Positions 1 through 12,000 of a stretch of DNA of 64,000 nucleotides are shown piece by piece. Position numbers and translations under genes: made by a program. The DNA comes from Cardiocondyla obscurior (taxonomy: Eukaryota > Arthropoda > Insecta > Hymenoptera > Formicidae): assembly GCF_019399895.1 (NCBI RefSeq), contig NC_091885.1, positions 124,001-188,000 on the forward strand. Reading direction: 5' to 3'. Below the pieces are notes generated by a model. It was not told the DNA's origin, ran no database searches, and saw nothing but the letters and a program-made list of their open reading frames with translations. How positions within the stretch are numbered: position 1 is the first letter of the stretch; each line of letters opens with the position of its first letter.

Positions 1-45
1 CATAACCCTCGTACTCCCGATACTCGTTGCACTATTTTTCTTTCA

Positions 46-474
46 ACGGGTCTTTACTCGTGTCGTCTCTGAACTCGGTGAAGGAACCGGCGATGATGAA
101 TAACGATCAAGTTCAGAGCGTCGCGTTGCGGTTTCCGATCAACTCCCGTCAGCGAAAACGGCGGACATCGGGAGCTCAAAACGGACGGTAAATAAAGTGA
201 CCCGCGATATGTCGAACACGCACTTTACATTTACGCGTACTGAACGTTCACTGACTCGAAAATAATTATTGCGATAAACATCACGTTGGAACTGTCGGAA
301 ACTCCGTGCGTTTCAACCGCAATACGAACTTTGCACTCGCGAGTTTGTAGCAGTTTTTTTTTTCGACGGGTTTTCACTCGAGTCGTCTCTGAACTTGGTG
401 AAGGAACCGGCGACGATGTAAAAGCGATCGAGTTCAGAGCGTCACTTTACGATTTTCGATCAACTCCCATTGGT
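46..474. repeat. Diverged direct repeat pair, ~110 bp, ~320 bp apart
   Basis: The segment at about 46-155 recurs at about 365-474 with scattered substitutions; both hold GAAGGAACCGGCGA and a block reading GTTCAGAGCGTC then GATCAACTCCC. The spacing suggests a tandem repeat unit of about 320 bp, of which one and a half copies are in the window. A 63-codon frame over the second copy is not conserved in the first, so I do not call it a gene. Confidence 0.6.
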
Positions 475-480
475 TGAAAT

Positions 481-1014
481 CGTGTTCATGTACATACGTG
501 CATAGATGTACAAGTAAAATATAAAATAATTATGTACGTTTAACTATATAAATACGTACATAGACATGCATTTACTTTCAATCATTTTTGCACTTGTAAT
601 TGACATTGGCAACTTATTTTGACTCAAATTAAATAATAGAATAAGTGCCAGTATTTCACTTTTTTAATTCAAATATGAAAAATGAAGAATGGGCCCCTCC
701 AACGCCCAGTCTCGTGAGAACGCAACTAAGAATTATATTTTCGTCTCTCCGTTTTAATTTTACATATAATTTTAATATTTAGTACCGTCAAAAAAGACGC
801 TTCTAATTTTCAGTACAATTACTTGAAAAGATGCATGTATTATTTTATTAATAACGATCAATATCTGATGTATGCCTCTGATAAAAATCAGTACCATCTG
901 AATAGACTTTTACTATTATTTTGCTAATAACGTAAAAACTGATTCATTTATTACACTTTTTTTTCATAACATCAAGTAATACATAGCGAAATGCATTTTT
1001 CTGTATGTATGTTA
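481..1014. other. AT-rich non-coding DNA; probable left subterminal part of the transposon at 1.0-5.7 kb
   Basis: No gene is seen. From about 780 short blocks such as AGTACCGTCAAAAAAGACGC and CAGTACCATCTGAATAGAC resemble the ACCGTCAA..AGACGCATCAGACG repeats at 5.33-5.65 kb on the other side of the transposase gene. This suggests subterminal motifs of the same element. I could not fix the outer end or a target-site duplication. Confidence 0.4.
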
Positions 1015-4000
1015 CTAGTTTGTTATGGGGAAAGGTATCAGTTTATTGTCCTGTATTATTTTCATAAAATGATTTCTCATGGCCCATACGTTCTTGGAAT
1101 ATTTTATTTTGCAAGGATTATCTCCTAGAGCAACCGTTGTGGCAAAAGCCGCTGCGTATATACCACAACTTTCGTAATCAGGTTGCATATCAACATTTTC
1201 AAATATGATATCGCATTGCCTGATTGTAGGATATCGTAAACGTATATAATTCTTTTCTTTGGCAGCCAAAGTGTCATATGTATAGTTCGGCATACTATCA
1301 TATACATGAATTTTGGCGCCATCAAAAAATATGCACCGCCAGTGCATAATTTCTTCTAATTTATTATACATTTTGGGGCAACTACTTTTCCCACCAATGA
1401 TTTGCAAGCTTTTATTGCTCTGACTAGTTTCAATTATATCAGAATACGACTGATACTGCACACTTTGAGTTTCAAAATCAGAGTTTTCTCTCACAACACG
1501 TAAAAATGAATCTAGCGATTTATCATTTAACATGTCGTTGGACAAGACGTTTTTTCTTACAACAGAAACAGGAATAATAATTTTATCTAAATTTATTTTA
1601 CGTCTTGTCTTATCGTCTTCAGATATAATTTGTTTTGTAATTGTATTAATATATATACATTCATCATCTTGATCCATACATGAATCAAGCGTTTTAGTAT
1701 CAATGTCTGCTTTTAAACACGACAAAGTTTCTTGATCGTTATTGACCGTATTTTTAACTTGTGCGTGTTGCCTCATGCTTTTACGACTACTCTGTTTTAC
1801 AGCCGCTTCTTTTTTCGCTTCTGTTATATATTCCGGATCTCGAATAGACATATGTCTGTTATATCGACTGTCTAAAATTTCCGGTAACATACAGTCGTAA
1901 TTAAAGCGTATTAAATAAGGGAGCATTTTGTTTTCCCAAAAGTCATGATCTCTGTTTACATACGTAATCTTCATACTTTTTGGCGTCCATATAGCAAAAA
2001 CGCAATATTCTCGTTGCGTTATGTTCAACTGTCCTTGAATTTGATAAAAATATTTATGTTTTTGGTTTATTTCATTCGGATTTTTTTTATCAAATATACC
2101 CTTTAAAGCGGGCAATGTTTCTATCGCTAATTCTGCTGTTAAACTTTCAGCCGATAAAGGACATTTAATTTCAACGACACCATTGTCGTCAATAAGGCCA
2201 TCTGGAGAAGCACCCAAGCATGGATTTTATGTATCTATGAATAATCCGCAAGGTTTCACCTCTTTTTTCAGATTTGTTGCCAATTCTTTTCTCGCTATTT
2301 CCTTCATAGCAAGCCCATATTTCACGGCTGCGGTGTCTATAAACGAAGGGTATAAAATTGTTTTCACTGTCCCTGCGCAAGATGTTGTCGGTCTCATGCG
2401 ACATACGGTTCCAAAATTAGACGCGGTTAACATTTTCCGTCTAAGTGCTAACCATAATTCAGATTCATTTTGATTTCTGGTTTCACTTTCAATTTCCCGC
2501 CACTTTTGAGCGTTTTCGGACAACTCTTCAACATGATGTTCGCGAAGTTGTTCGAAAACATCGAACGGGAGGTCTGGTTTTTTTGATTGAGGACCATAAT
2601 AACCATCAGTACCTGGCTCTTTTTCAATTTTTTTAAGCCTTCCCACAGTTTGACGGTATTCTCTAGTCTTTGCAATTTTAATTTTACGTCGGTTTTCAAG
2701 TTTCTCGATAACGGGCGGAACATTATCGCATTTGTTTCGATGTATTTCTGTTAGCACTTGTTGTGTATTAAATTGTACAACTGCTCCCGCAATTCTTGCA
2801 TTATAAGAGCCTCGTTTGCCGAAATTAATGCGTTTACCACCAATCTCTTTACAGATTATGGAATTAAATGATTCTGCAGGATTATTGGTGCAGTTCAACA
2901 ACAAACTGTCGGAATAACCGCTTATGTATATAATAGCTCTTTCTACTTTTTCATACAAACCATATACTTTCAAATATGGTACGTAATTTTTTTCTGTTTC
3001 ATTTATTTTGCACTCTCGGTCAAGTGCTTTGCATCGCTTATGTTCACCGAAAATATGACTTGGAATGTTAATTATATCTTTTTGTAACTCCATAGCCTTG
3101 CAATGCTGCAGTTTTAATTCTTTTCGCCGTAATGTTGCGAGGTTTTCTACCTCTCTTCTAATATTTAAAATATTTTTTTGAACAATATTTCGAATTTGTA
3201 CAAAGCCACGCTGTCTTCGCATTTGTGGCTGAGTTATTTCTGCTACAGCTTTTAATTTTTTGCATAAATTGCGGAGCAAATGATTGACGCATTCTATTTT
3301 TTTAACCGTCACCATTTGCTTTTGGTACGGTGCGTTATCAAGAATAGTTTGATATACACTGCTGTCTCCATCCGCAATAACAGTTTTATATATCAAACCA
3401 TGCATTTCTAAACTGCAATTAAAACCTTCCGCAATAGCATCGCTCTCCATCCTTGTAGAGCTTGCGTTTTGGTCAAAATTTTTGTAACATTTGTGGGCTT
3501 TTACGTGTGTAGCTGTACGCTTAGCCATATCGCATATTGCACAAAATTTATTGCGCACACCCACAAATAAAACTTTTCTCGTGTGGTAGCCAATTATTGC
3601 CCCAACACCGGACAGAGAATTATATGTATTACCATACGATCTCTTCATCCAACTACCGTCTGCTATAACATTAATGTACGGAATACCGTTTATTAGGTCG
3701 TTTCTTTCAATAGCTAGATTTCTTTCAACCTCGCCATACTCTTTCATATTTTTCATGGCTGTTTCTTGAAAGTCATCAACTAACGACTCTCTATACTTTA
3801 TATAAGTTGGTTCAGACATGCTAGAAATATTCTGGGCTGCTTGCAGTTCTTGCAACTGAGCAAAGCCAATTCCAGCAGTAATAGTACCAGCTACGGTGGC
3901 TGAATTAATATCTAAATTGTCTGAATTATTTGGTCCTGACCAAATACTTGCTTTGAAATAACACATCTGACATTGAAACATAAATTCAGTCAATAAGCCA

Positions 4001-4356
4001 TGGCGACGAGAATTTATGAGTAGCCAGTCTTTAAATAGGCACTCTATTCCACGCGCATGCTCATCAAATGTCCTGTGCATTTCTTTTAGAAAATGGGACA
4101 TGTTTATAATATACTTATCATCAGGCTCATGTTTTTGGACAGTATTTATATCCAGGCCTTTTTCGATGGTAAGATGACTTTTGTCATCTTCATTATTATA
4201 TTCACTTAATTTACCTTTATTAGATGCTTTATTAACGGCAAGACTCGTATCTGAGCGGCTTTCGGAATTGATCATCAGTGGTATCATTGATGATTGTTGT
4301 GTAACTTTTAATAAATCATTTTTCGTGGAGTCTTTTGCTTCCTTCAGCGCCTTCAT
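1015..4356 (-). pseudogene. Transposase: Mutator-like core + YqaJ nuclease + Ulp1-like protease, one nonsense codon
   Basis: One reading frame of about 1,113 codons runs from the ATG at 4356 to 1015, interrupted only by a TAA at 2227-2229. Residues about 225-385 match the arthropod Mutator-like transposase domain: DGSWMKRSYG, a C-x2-C pair and a DGDSSVY block followed by KIECVNHLLRN. From about residue 650 a YqaJ/lambda-exonuclease-type PD-(D/E)XK nuclease follows; the stop falls inside it, just before GASPDGL and VVEIKCP, which carry the metal-binding Asp, Glu and Lys. The last ~150 residues hold an Ulp1/C48-like protease triad: His in MHWRCIFF, Asp in HVYDSM, Cys in YESCGIYAAAFA. The frame is open on both sides of the TAA, so decay is recent or the stop is a sequencing difference. 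A splice acceptor (TTTTTTTAG) lies just upstream of the ATG, so a 5' exon may exist. Function is inferred as a cut-and-paste transposase with accessory domains. Confidence 0.8.
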
Positions 4357-4464
4357 AAGTTTTCGCCTAAAAAAAATATTTATTGTAATAATATAATTAT
4401 TATAATTTTTTTAATGACATAAGTATAATATTAAAAAATTTATTTTTTATAAGTAAGTGTCCAT

Positions 4465-4466
<2 letters not shown>

Positions 4467-4543
<77 letters not shown>
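4467..4543. repeat. (GT)n microsatellite
   Basis: About 38 uninterrupted GT units, followed by a short GCGCGCAC tract. It lies between the transposase 5' end and the foldback element. Confidence 0.95.
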
Positions 4544-4549
<6 letters not shown>

Positions 4550-4666
4550 CGCGTTTGCGTCTTTTTATTAATAACAAAATGATTTATAATTTAAAGTAAC
4601 ACAATCTATTGCTTTTTCTAACATTTATAATAATTACAAAACAGCAAATGATTCTTTTTCAATATA

Positions 4667-5175
4667 CAGGGTGTCCCAGTTGATGTAAAAAAGTTCTTAG
4701 TTGTAGGTTGGGCTTCCGAAAATAAGTAGAAAAGTCTTATACGGTTTTGTAAGTTAGGCGTTAATAACCGAGAAAATAACATTTAAAGATTTGACGCCTC
4801 CCGTGCGAGCAAAAACGCGCTGTTCGAAGCTACCGAGACGTTAGTGGACTTAGAGGTGTGGCTTATCTTATTCTATTCACAAAGAAATGAGTAATCTATG
4901 AATCTGTAAATAGAGGGATGAGCCACACCACCACTCTATTTACAGAGATTCATAGATTACTCATTTCTTTGTGAATAAAGCCACACCTTTAGGTCCACTA
5001 ACGTCTCGGTAGCTTTCAGCGGAGCGTTCTTACTCGCACAGGGGGCGTCAAATCTTTAAATGTTATTTTCTCGGTTATTAACGCCTAACTTACAAAACCG
5101 TATAGGACTTTTTTACTTATTTTCGGAAGCCCAACCTACAACTAAAAACTTTTTTACATCAACTGGGACACCCTG
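4667..5175. mobile_element. Foldback MITE, CAGGGTGTCCCAG termini
   Basis: The element is almost a perfect palindrome: each half begins CAGGGTGTCCCAGTTGATGT and mirrors the other to a centre near 4920. It is flanked by TA, and the flanking AATATA/TATATT is itself symmetrical. No coding capacity. The same terminal motif occurs at 12921-13283 and 18203-18585, so these are one family of non-autonomous elements whose halves resemble a fused inverted pair. Confidence 0.85.
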
Positions 5176-5329
5176 TATATTGTTTTACGTTGTATTTATT
5201 TCTTTTATCTCCATTAAATACATATGAAAATGTAGCGTCAACAATGTCGTCAAATTTGGCGCATCTAACGTTTATTTTATTGCTTTTATGTGCATCAGAT
5301 TTTTGTAGTCAAATCTATCACAAAAATTG

Positions 5330-5650
5330 GCTGTACCGTCAAGTAAAACGCATCAGACGATAATTGTTATCATGTAGACGCATCAGACATATGTGCTTAG
5401 TACCGTCAAATAACATTTAACTTGTATTGTGTCTGTACCGTCAAGTTAGACGCATCAGACGTCATTTTGACGTATAAGACATATGTACTCAATACAGTCA
5501 AATTACATTTTACTTATATTGTATTTGTACCGTCAAGTTAGACGCATCAGACGTAATTTTGACGTATAAGACATATGTACTCAATACAGTCAAATTACAT
5601 TTTACTTATATTGTGTCTGTACCGTCAAGTTAGACGCATCAGACGTGTAG
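5330..5650. repeat. Tandem ~93-bp repeat with ACCGTCAAGTTAGACGCATC motif
   Basis: The motif TACCGTCAAGTTAGACGCAT plus CAGACG recurs at about 5434, 5529 and 5620, with a diverged copy near 5334. Between copies are GACGTATAAGACATATGTACTC and an AT-rich spacer. Similar blocks lie on the far side of the transposase gene, so they are probably subterminal transposase-binding repeats of that element. Confidence 0.65.
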
Positions 5651-6027
5651 TTTACTAAAAATATCACAAACGTAATGAATAAACAGTTATATTTAATCAG
5701 TTATTATGGAGAACGTATCTCTGAAATAAATAAAACATCTTTGTAATATTTATTTGTGTACGTACATACAAACAATTGATTGTGTTCTTTAATCTGGGGT
5801 TGGAAGGAAAAAAAAAACAATTGCCAAAATTATAAAATGTGTGCAATAGTTTCAATGTTCTAGTGTTATGTTCAGTGTTCTTGTGTTCAGTGTGTTAATT
5901 TTTTAAATATTGTACAATTACAGATTTCGTAAAAAACCTTGGTAAAAATAATTTTTAATCATTGATTTAAATCTTGTTATTAAATTTCATTAGAAATTAT
6001 ACGAAGAAAACACATTGAATGCAAATT

Positions 6028-6970
6028 ACCTCGGTAACACATGCACACAAAGCAACAGTCGTGTCCATGTGTTCGTTCGAGATCTAGGTATAGAAGAAAG
6101 CAGATATATATTAAGTACGGGGACACGATCATGTAAACAATTCGTTTAATTAACAAATAGATTGCTCGAAGACGAAATAAGCGATTTTCATAATTTCTTC
6201 TTAACAACATCGGTATTACGGTTGTTTTTAACACGGCATCAAAGAAGAATTATTTAAATAAATGTGTAAAAAAATGTTTAAACAAATAATTTTGCAAAAA
6301 AGTCACTCATCGGATTCGATTGTCGGACGACGCTGCGAGTGACACGGTACAATTTTTTTTTCAATATTGTAATTTTTCTTAATTAACAAATGGATATCTC
6401 GAAAACCAACTATCGGATTTGCATAATTTTTTTTATTTAACATCATAGCATCGTTCTACGTTGGATTCTGATGAGTGACTTTTTTGCAAAATTGTTTAAA
6501 CAAATAATTTTGCAAAAAAGTCATTCATCGGAATCTAACGTAGAACAATGCTATGATGTTAAATAAAAAGAAATTATGCAAATCCGATAGTTGGTTTTCG
6601 AGATATCCATTTGTTAATTAAGAAAAATTACAATATTGAAAAAAAAATTGTACCGTGTCACTCGCAGCGTCGTCCGACAATCGAATCCGATGAGTGACTT
6701 TTTTGCAAAATTATTTGTTTAAACATTTTTTTACACATTTATTTAAATAATTCTTCTTTGATGCCGTGTTAAAAACAACCGTAATACCGATGTTGTTAAG
6801 AAGAAATTATGAAAATCGCTTATTTCGTCTTCGAGCAATCTATTTGTTAATTAAACGAATTGTTTACATGATCGTGTCCCCGTACTTAATATATATCTGC
6901 TCTCTTCTATACCTAGATCTCGAACGAACACATGGACACGACTGTTGCTTTGTGTGCATGTGTTACAGGG
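6028..6970. repeat. Large palindrome, two ~470-bp arms
   Basis: The arm at 6028-6497 is mirrored at 6502-6970; both include GAACGAACACATGGACACGA and the inner block AAAAGTCACTCATCGGA. The arms nearly touch at the centre. No genes; the two small frames it contains are the same sequence read from each arm. It is likely a foldback transposon. No clear target duplication was found. Confidence 0.8.
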
Positions 6971-7715
6971 GTACCGATTCTGCGATCACTGGTTGCGAGT
7001 AGTAGCCGCGAATTGCTAATTTCATACAGCACCGAAAAAAGTACGATTTTTTATTATCACGAAAACTGTAATTGATTAAAAAGGTTACATTTCTCTTACC
7101 TCTTTGCAGCTGCTTTTCTGCGAGAGAGTCGCCAACCGGATAACCTAGGTCTTCGGTTTTCACTAATATTCATTTTACAAAAAAAAAAGAAAAATTAAAT
7201 TAAAATGTTTAATAACACACACCTACAAACAAACACGTAACAAGAATTTAACTGCTCGTGCTTGGAAATGTGTAATTTTTGTTGCACTCAATGTTGTCAC
7301 GACTTGACAGTTACGAGCAATAATCGCGACTGACAATCCCGCGCTGCGATGTTTTGATAGCGCGATGTGCTGTTTTTTATCGCCATAGTATCAGTAAAGG
7401 AGTACATGGTAAGTATTATACAATAATTTAAAAAACATTTAGATTTATTTTCTGTTTTTTTATTTGTTTCTTTCTTTTTGCCAATCATTAATGTAAGGAA
7501 ACAAAGTTTAAATAAGTGTAATAATACCGCGATTTATTACGAAATTACAAATTAATTGTACAAAATTTATTTTAGGTAAATACTCGTATAAAGTATATAA
7601 AAATATCAGAAAAGGAAATAGAAGAAGACAGAAAAAAGAGATACAACGAGAAAATACAAAAAAGCACATGAATAGATGAAAGGAAGACAGAATAATTACA
7701 TGCTACAGGTATAGG

Positions 7716-7746
<31 letters not shown>

Positions 7747-7785
7747 CTCTCCCTCTGTAACATACACACACAAATACCATTCAAC
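6971..7785. other. AT-rich non-coding DNA with a (CT)n tract at 7717-7742
   Basis: No gene recognised. The only distinct structure is a CT microsatellite of about 12 units near 7717-7742, followed by T-rich sequence. Confidence 0.5.
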
Positions 7786-7827
7786 TGTAAAAGCGAATAA
7801 ATACCCGTAATGATTAACTGTCTATAA

Positions 7828-7898
7828 GAAAGTCCTAGTGGCGTTAGGACTCGATGCTGAATTAATGATCGGAAGTTCGGGGGTTCAAGTCCCGTGAC
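7828..7898 (+). repeat. tRNA-like (SINE-type) head, left copy
   Basis: An A-box-like TGGCGTTAGGA and a B-box-like GGTTCAAGTCC are spaced as in a pol III tRNA promoter. The acceptor stem does not pair convincingly, so this is a tRNA-derived repeat head and not a functional tRNA. The opposite-strand copy lies at about 9570-9645. Confidence 0.6.
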
Positions 7899-9249
7899 CA
7901 GTGATGGGAATTTTAGCTCCGAGCAACATCGATGTTGCTGGAGTGGGGGACTACGCACACACGCCGGCGTCCTGTCGGTGAGCGCGCCTCGCTCGGCTTA
8001 CAGAAGAGGACAGATATATATATGTTCCGTCTTCTTTGCACCGATGCAGCTACGAGTCGTTGCCTACGTCAGCCTACGACTACGATAAATGCACACATCG
8101 CGCGATGCGGCCCGCGTGAATCGCAGGCACTAAGATACATGTTTCTTTGCAGGTTGTATATTAGAATACGATGTGGTCTTCCGCACTACCCAGGAGGTGC
8201 AACTTACAGTGCGTTAGGTTTTTTAACGTACGTATAATATAGCTACCGGCGAAGGTCCACGTGGACCTTCGCCGATAGCTATATCATACCATATTTTTAA
8301 TATCTTTACCATTTGTAAATTGTCCAACACGCAAAGTGTCCGACAAACTTAATATTAAATTGTTAATAAATTAACTGTCCAACACGCAAAGTGTCCAATA
8401 GATTGCATATGCTATATAGAAAGGATAATTTTTATGGAAGTGAATAAAAGGAAGAGAGGCTATATTAGTTATTTAAATTTTTATTAAAAAAAAATTATTA
8501 AAAATTGATATTTAACTAGGTGTCCGCCCCGGTCTCGTCTACCGCCTCGGCCTCGACCACAGTTTATTTATTAACAATTTAATATTAATTTGTTAATAAA
8601 TAAATTGTGGCCGAGACCGACACCTAGTTATATATCAATTTTTTTATAATATTTTTAATTAAAATAAAAATTTAAATAACTAATATTGCCGCTTTTCTTT
8701 TCATTTACTCCCGTAAAAATTATCCTTCCGACATATAGTATACGCAATCTGTTGAACACTTTGCGTGTTAGACAGTTTATTTATTAACAATTTAATATTA
8801 AGTTTGTCAAACACTTTGCGTGTTAAACAATTTAAAATTGGTAAAGATATTAAGAAATGTGGTATGATATGGCCACCGGCGAAGGTCCACGTTACAAAAC
8901 CTAACGCACTGTAAGTTGCACCACCTGGGTAGTGCGGAAGACCACATCGTATTCTAATATACAACTTGCAAAGAGAAACATGTATCTTAGTGCCCGCGAT
9001 TCACGCGGGCCGCATCGCGCGATGTGTGCACTCATCGTAGTCATAGGCTCGTAGGCTGACGTAGGCTACGACTCGTAGCTGCCTCGGTGCAAAGAAGACG
9101 GAACATATATATATCTGTCCTCTTCTGCAAGCCGAGCGAGACCGAGCGTGGCCGAGCGAGGCGCGCTCACCGACAGGACGTCGGCGTGTGTGCGTGGTCC
9201 CCCACTCCAGCAACATCGATGTTGCTCGGAGCTAAAATTCCCATCACTG
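7899..9249. mobile_element. hAT-like MITE with 8-bp target duplication CCCGTGAC
   Basis: The ends are CAGTGATGGGAATTTTAGCT and its complement, typical of hAT termini. The flanks at 7891-7898 and 9250-9257 are both CCCGTGAC, an exact 8-bp duplication. The body is a long imperfect inverted repeat (arms about 7899-8285 and 8870-9249) with AT-rich inner repeats such as CCAACACGCAAAGTGTCC. No transposase frame, so it is non-autonomous. It inserted into the B-box side of the tRNA-like head. Confidence 0.9.
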
Positions 9250-9814
9250 CCCGTGACGTTAATTATTTTTTTTTGTAAATTTTTTTTTTTTTTTTATTTG
9301 CATATGCAAATAACAACGACACCATAAATACATTGTTGATTGACGCAATGTGTAATACCGATGCATTTTGTGAATTATAAAATTCGACTAATTAGTTGAA
9401 CAGATTTATGAAAACATATTCGACATAATGTTCAATTAATTAGTCGAATTTTATAATTCACAAAATGCATCGGTATTACACATTGCGTCAATCAACAATG
9501 TATTTATGGTGTCGTTGTTATTTGCATATGCAAATAAAAAAAAAAAATTTACAAAAAAAAATAATTAACGTTACGGGATTTGAACCCACGAACTTCCGAT
9601 CATTAATCCAGCATCGAGTCCTAACGCTACTAGGACTTTCTTATAGATAGTTAATCATTACAGGTATTTATTCGCTTTTACAATATAATAGATCACAATA
9701 GCTTAGAAAATAATATTTGCCGAAAACCGTTGCGGTATATTATTAGATTTGTGCGTTACATTCTTACTCTAACATATCGATATAAAATATGGATTATTAC
9801 AACACGGGCAAGAC

Positions 9815-10105
9815 TTATGTACACAGGAAACGAATGTGTTTATCGTCTCTTCCACGAGCAAGCTTTCGCGGAAATGAGGGACAAGAGGCTAAAATAAAAA
9901 TGCTGCTCGCAATAATTTGTTGCAGAAATATTAACGTTTTATTCGTCGGCGCCAGCGATCTTCCCGATATCGTGCCGCTCTTGTGTCTTATGCCGCCGTG
10001 CTTCGTGAAATGTCCTTGTACTCCATGCACTCCCATGATTTTTTTTCTGTCACCGTCGTCCTCGTAAAATTTTTGTAAGCCGCATAACGTACCCCAACTC
10101 CTCAC
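9815..10105 (-). other. Unrecognised open frame, 96 codons
   Basis: The frame starts soon after an acceptor-like CTTGCAG and has less biased composition than the surrounding AT-rich DNA. I recognise no domain and it may be chance. It is listed because it is the only gene-like stretch between 9.7 and 12 kb. Confidence 0.15.
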
Positions 10106-10424
10106 TGCAAGGGGTACATGTATTTATTTAATATATAAAAGAAAATAATAAATTTATTATTAATTACACTTACATGCTCATATTCCATCCAAGAGTGTCG
10201 TTTTTCCTTTTAGTCCGTTTTTCTTCCATTCTTCTTTTGTATGAATTTGTACACTTTCACAAGAAACAATATGAAAATTTTATAGACACTTGGTTAGAGT
10301 TGTAGTTGATAACGCGCTGAATGTTTTTTAACAGTGCCATCTACTCAAAGACGTAGTAACTAATCTTTGTGACATTTTTACCAAGAGACATCACTAATGC
10401 ACATGTTGACATATGCATAATTGC

Positions 10425-11765
10425 CTAAATCGTAAATTCGAAAAATCTTTTTTTTTAAGCTTTTAATCGAGATTTCACAGACGCTATTGTCTTTTGTAAT
10501 ATTGAATGCATTGGAGAACAGTCTCTATCTGTATACATATAGTACATATTTTGTGTATGAAACAATTATTTATATAAACTACAAAACTTGAAAAAATTTT
10601 TTCAATATTTTATTTAAAACTGACCATTCTCCAATGCATTAGCGTCTGTACATTAATCGTGTAAAAGGATTTTTAATTTCGTTAAGCCAAAAAAAAGATT
10701 TGTCGAATTTACGATTTGGCTGTCTTTAGGATCTCCTTAAGCCTTTTTAAACGCTGTTTTTGAAATATTTTTCCGACGCCTGTTGACCGAGTGAGCCGAG
10801 AGTTTTTTTAGTTTTGAAAAAAACTCCGCAAAAAGACAAAAAACTTAAAACTAAATGTCTCGCGTTCTAGTTAAGCTAGAAGAATCGGGGGTGCGCGTTC
10901 GACGCGGGCTTAAGCCCTCTAAAACGCTATTTTTGAAATATTTTTCTGACGTGTGACGTTTCAGTGCTCGAGGTTGTTTCAAGACTTGGTTCGACCATGT
11001 AATGATAAATAATAATAATTAAAAGGTTTTTCTGCGGTTAAGGAAGTTAAAACTTCAAGATAAAAGTTACTTAATAAATTCACTGTAGAAAACTTGATAA
11101 TTTTTTTCCAGAGTAAATTTATTACTGAACACAAGTTTTTACAATTTTTGATATAAAGAGTAAAGTCGGACTTATGGTTTTACAAATTTACAGTGTGCAT
11201 ATATTTATTTGTATCTTTCTATGTCTCTGCCGAATCATAGATTGTGATTTTCGTATCTACTTGTATACTATTTCAGAATAATGGAAAAGAGTGGTTTTGA
11301 CCTTGTTAATCCTTATTTGGTTACAGAGTTTTTCAATGGTCCACGTAGGTTCAACCGTGGTTTCTTATATGGTAACGAACGCATATAGAGTAACAAATTC
11401 AAAATTTTTAATTGCGGCTCAAAAATATTTTTTACAGAAATAAAGTATTTTTATATGTAGAGGTTTTTCACTTTCTTCCATAAAACTCGAAAACTATTGA
11501 AGATATCAAAAAAAGTTTTATACAAAAGTTTTATGGCAGAAACGCCTCTGTTTAACTGCAATAATAGAATTAGAAAAAAATTTTTTTTTTGTATTTTTAT
11601 AAACAATTTTGTTAAAAAATTTTTTTTTATTTAATTCTGTTACTGCAGTTAAATATAGTTGTTTTTACTATAAAACTTTTGTATAAAACTTTTTTTGATA
11701 TCTTAAATAGTTTTCGAGTTATATCGAAAAAAGCAAAAAACCCTTCCATTTGTAAGGAGTGGTTT
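10425..11765. repeat. Two inverted-repeat (MITE-like) structures
   Basis: At 10430-10725, TCGTAAATTCGAAAAATCTT is mirrored by AAGATTTGTCGAATTTACGA, and GAATGCATTGGAGAA is mirrored by TTCTCCAATGCATT. At 11485-11725, CTCGAAAACTATTGAAGATA is mirrored by GATATCTTAAATAGTTTTCG. No coding potential in either; the DNA between and around them (10.1-11.99 kb) is AT-rich with no other feature. Confidence 0.6.
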
Positions 11766-12000
11766 CACCTTTTTAAAGTGAAATTTAGCACAAACAAAAA
11801 ATAGATTTTTGTATTACAGATGAATTACTCTACATGCACATAAAGTATCATATTTTTTTTAATTTCCGAGTTGCTTAACGATCCTTGTAAGTATTCATAA
11901 TTTTTTACAAGTTTTTTAATATACATATAATAATTATTTATTTATTTATTTATTATAATATAAATGTTTATAATAATGTATTTATCACGTTTATATTATA

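Larger units (their letters stand above)
7786..9682. mobile_element. tRNA-headed foldback element (host of a nested hAT MITE)
   Basis: The outer inverted repeat starts TGTAAAAGCGAATAAATACC at 7786 and ends with its complement at 9682. Each arm carries the same tRNA-like block (7828-7898 plus; about 9570-9645 minus), then GTTAATTATTTTTTTTTGTA, ATTTGCATATGCAAAT and a long arm ending near 9400. The left arm is split by the hAT MITE at 7899-9249; removing that insert restores symmetry. It is unusual for a tRNA-derived head to sit at both ends in opposite orientation. No protein coding seen. Confidence 0.7.

Noticed and set aside
5980..7002. Two matching 80-residue proteins in opposite orientation
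   Set aside because: They are the same sequence in the two arms of a palindrome, with no recognisable domain.
7828..7903. Functional tRNA gene
   Set aside because: A and B boxes are present but the acceptor stem does not pair and the block is repeated inversely in a foldback element.
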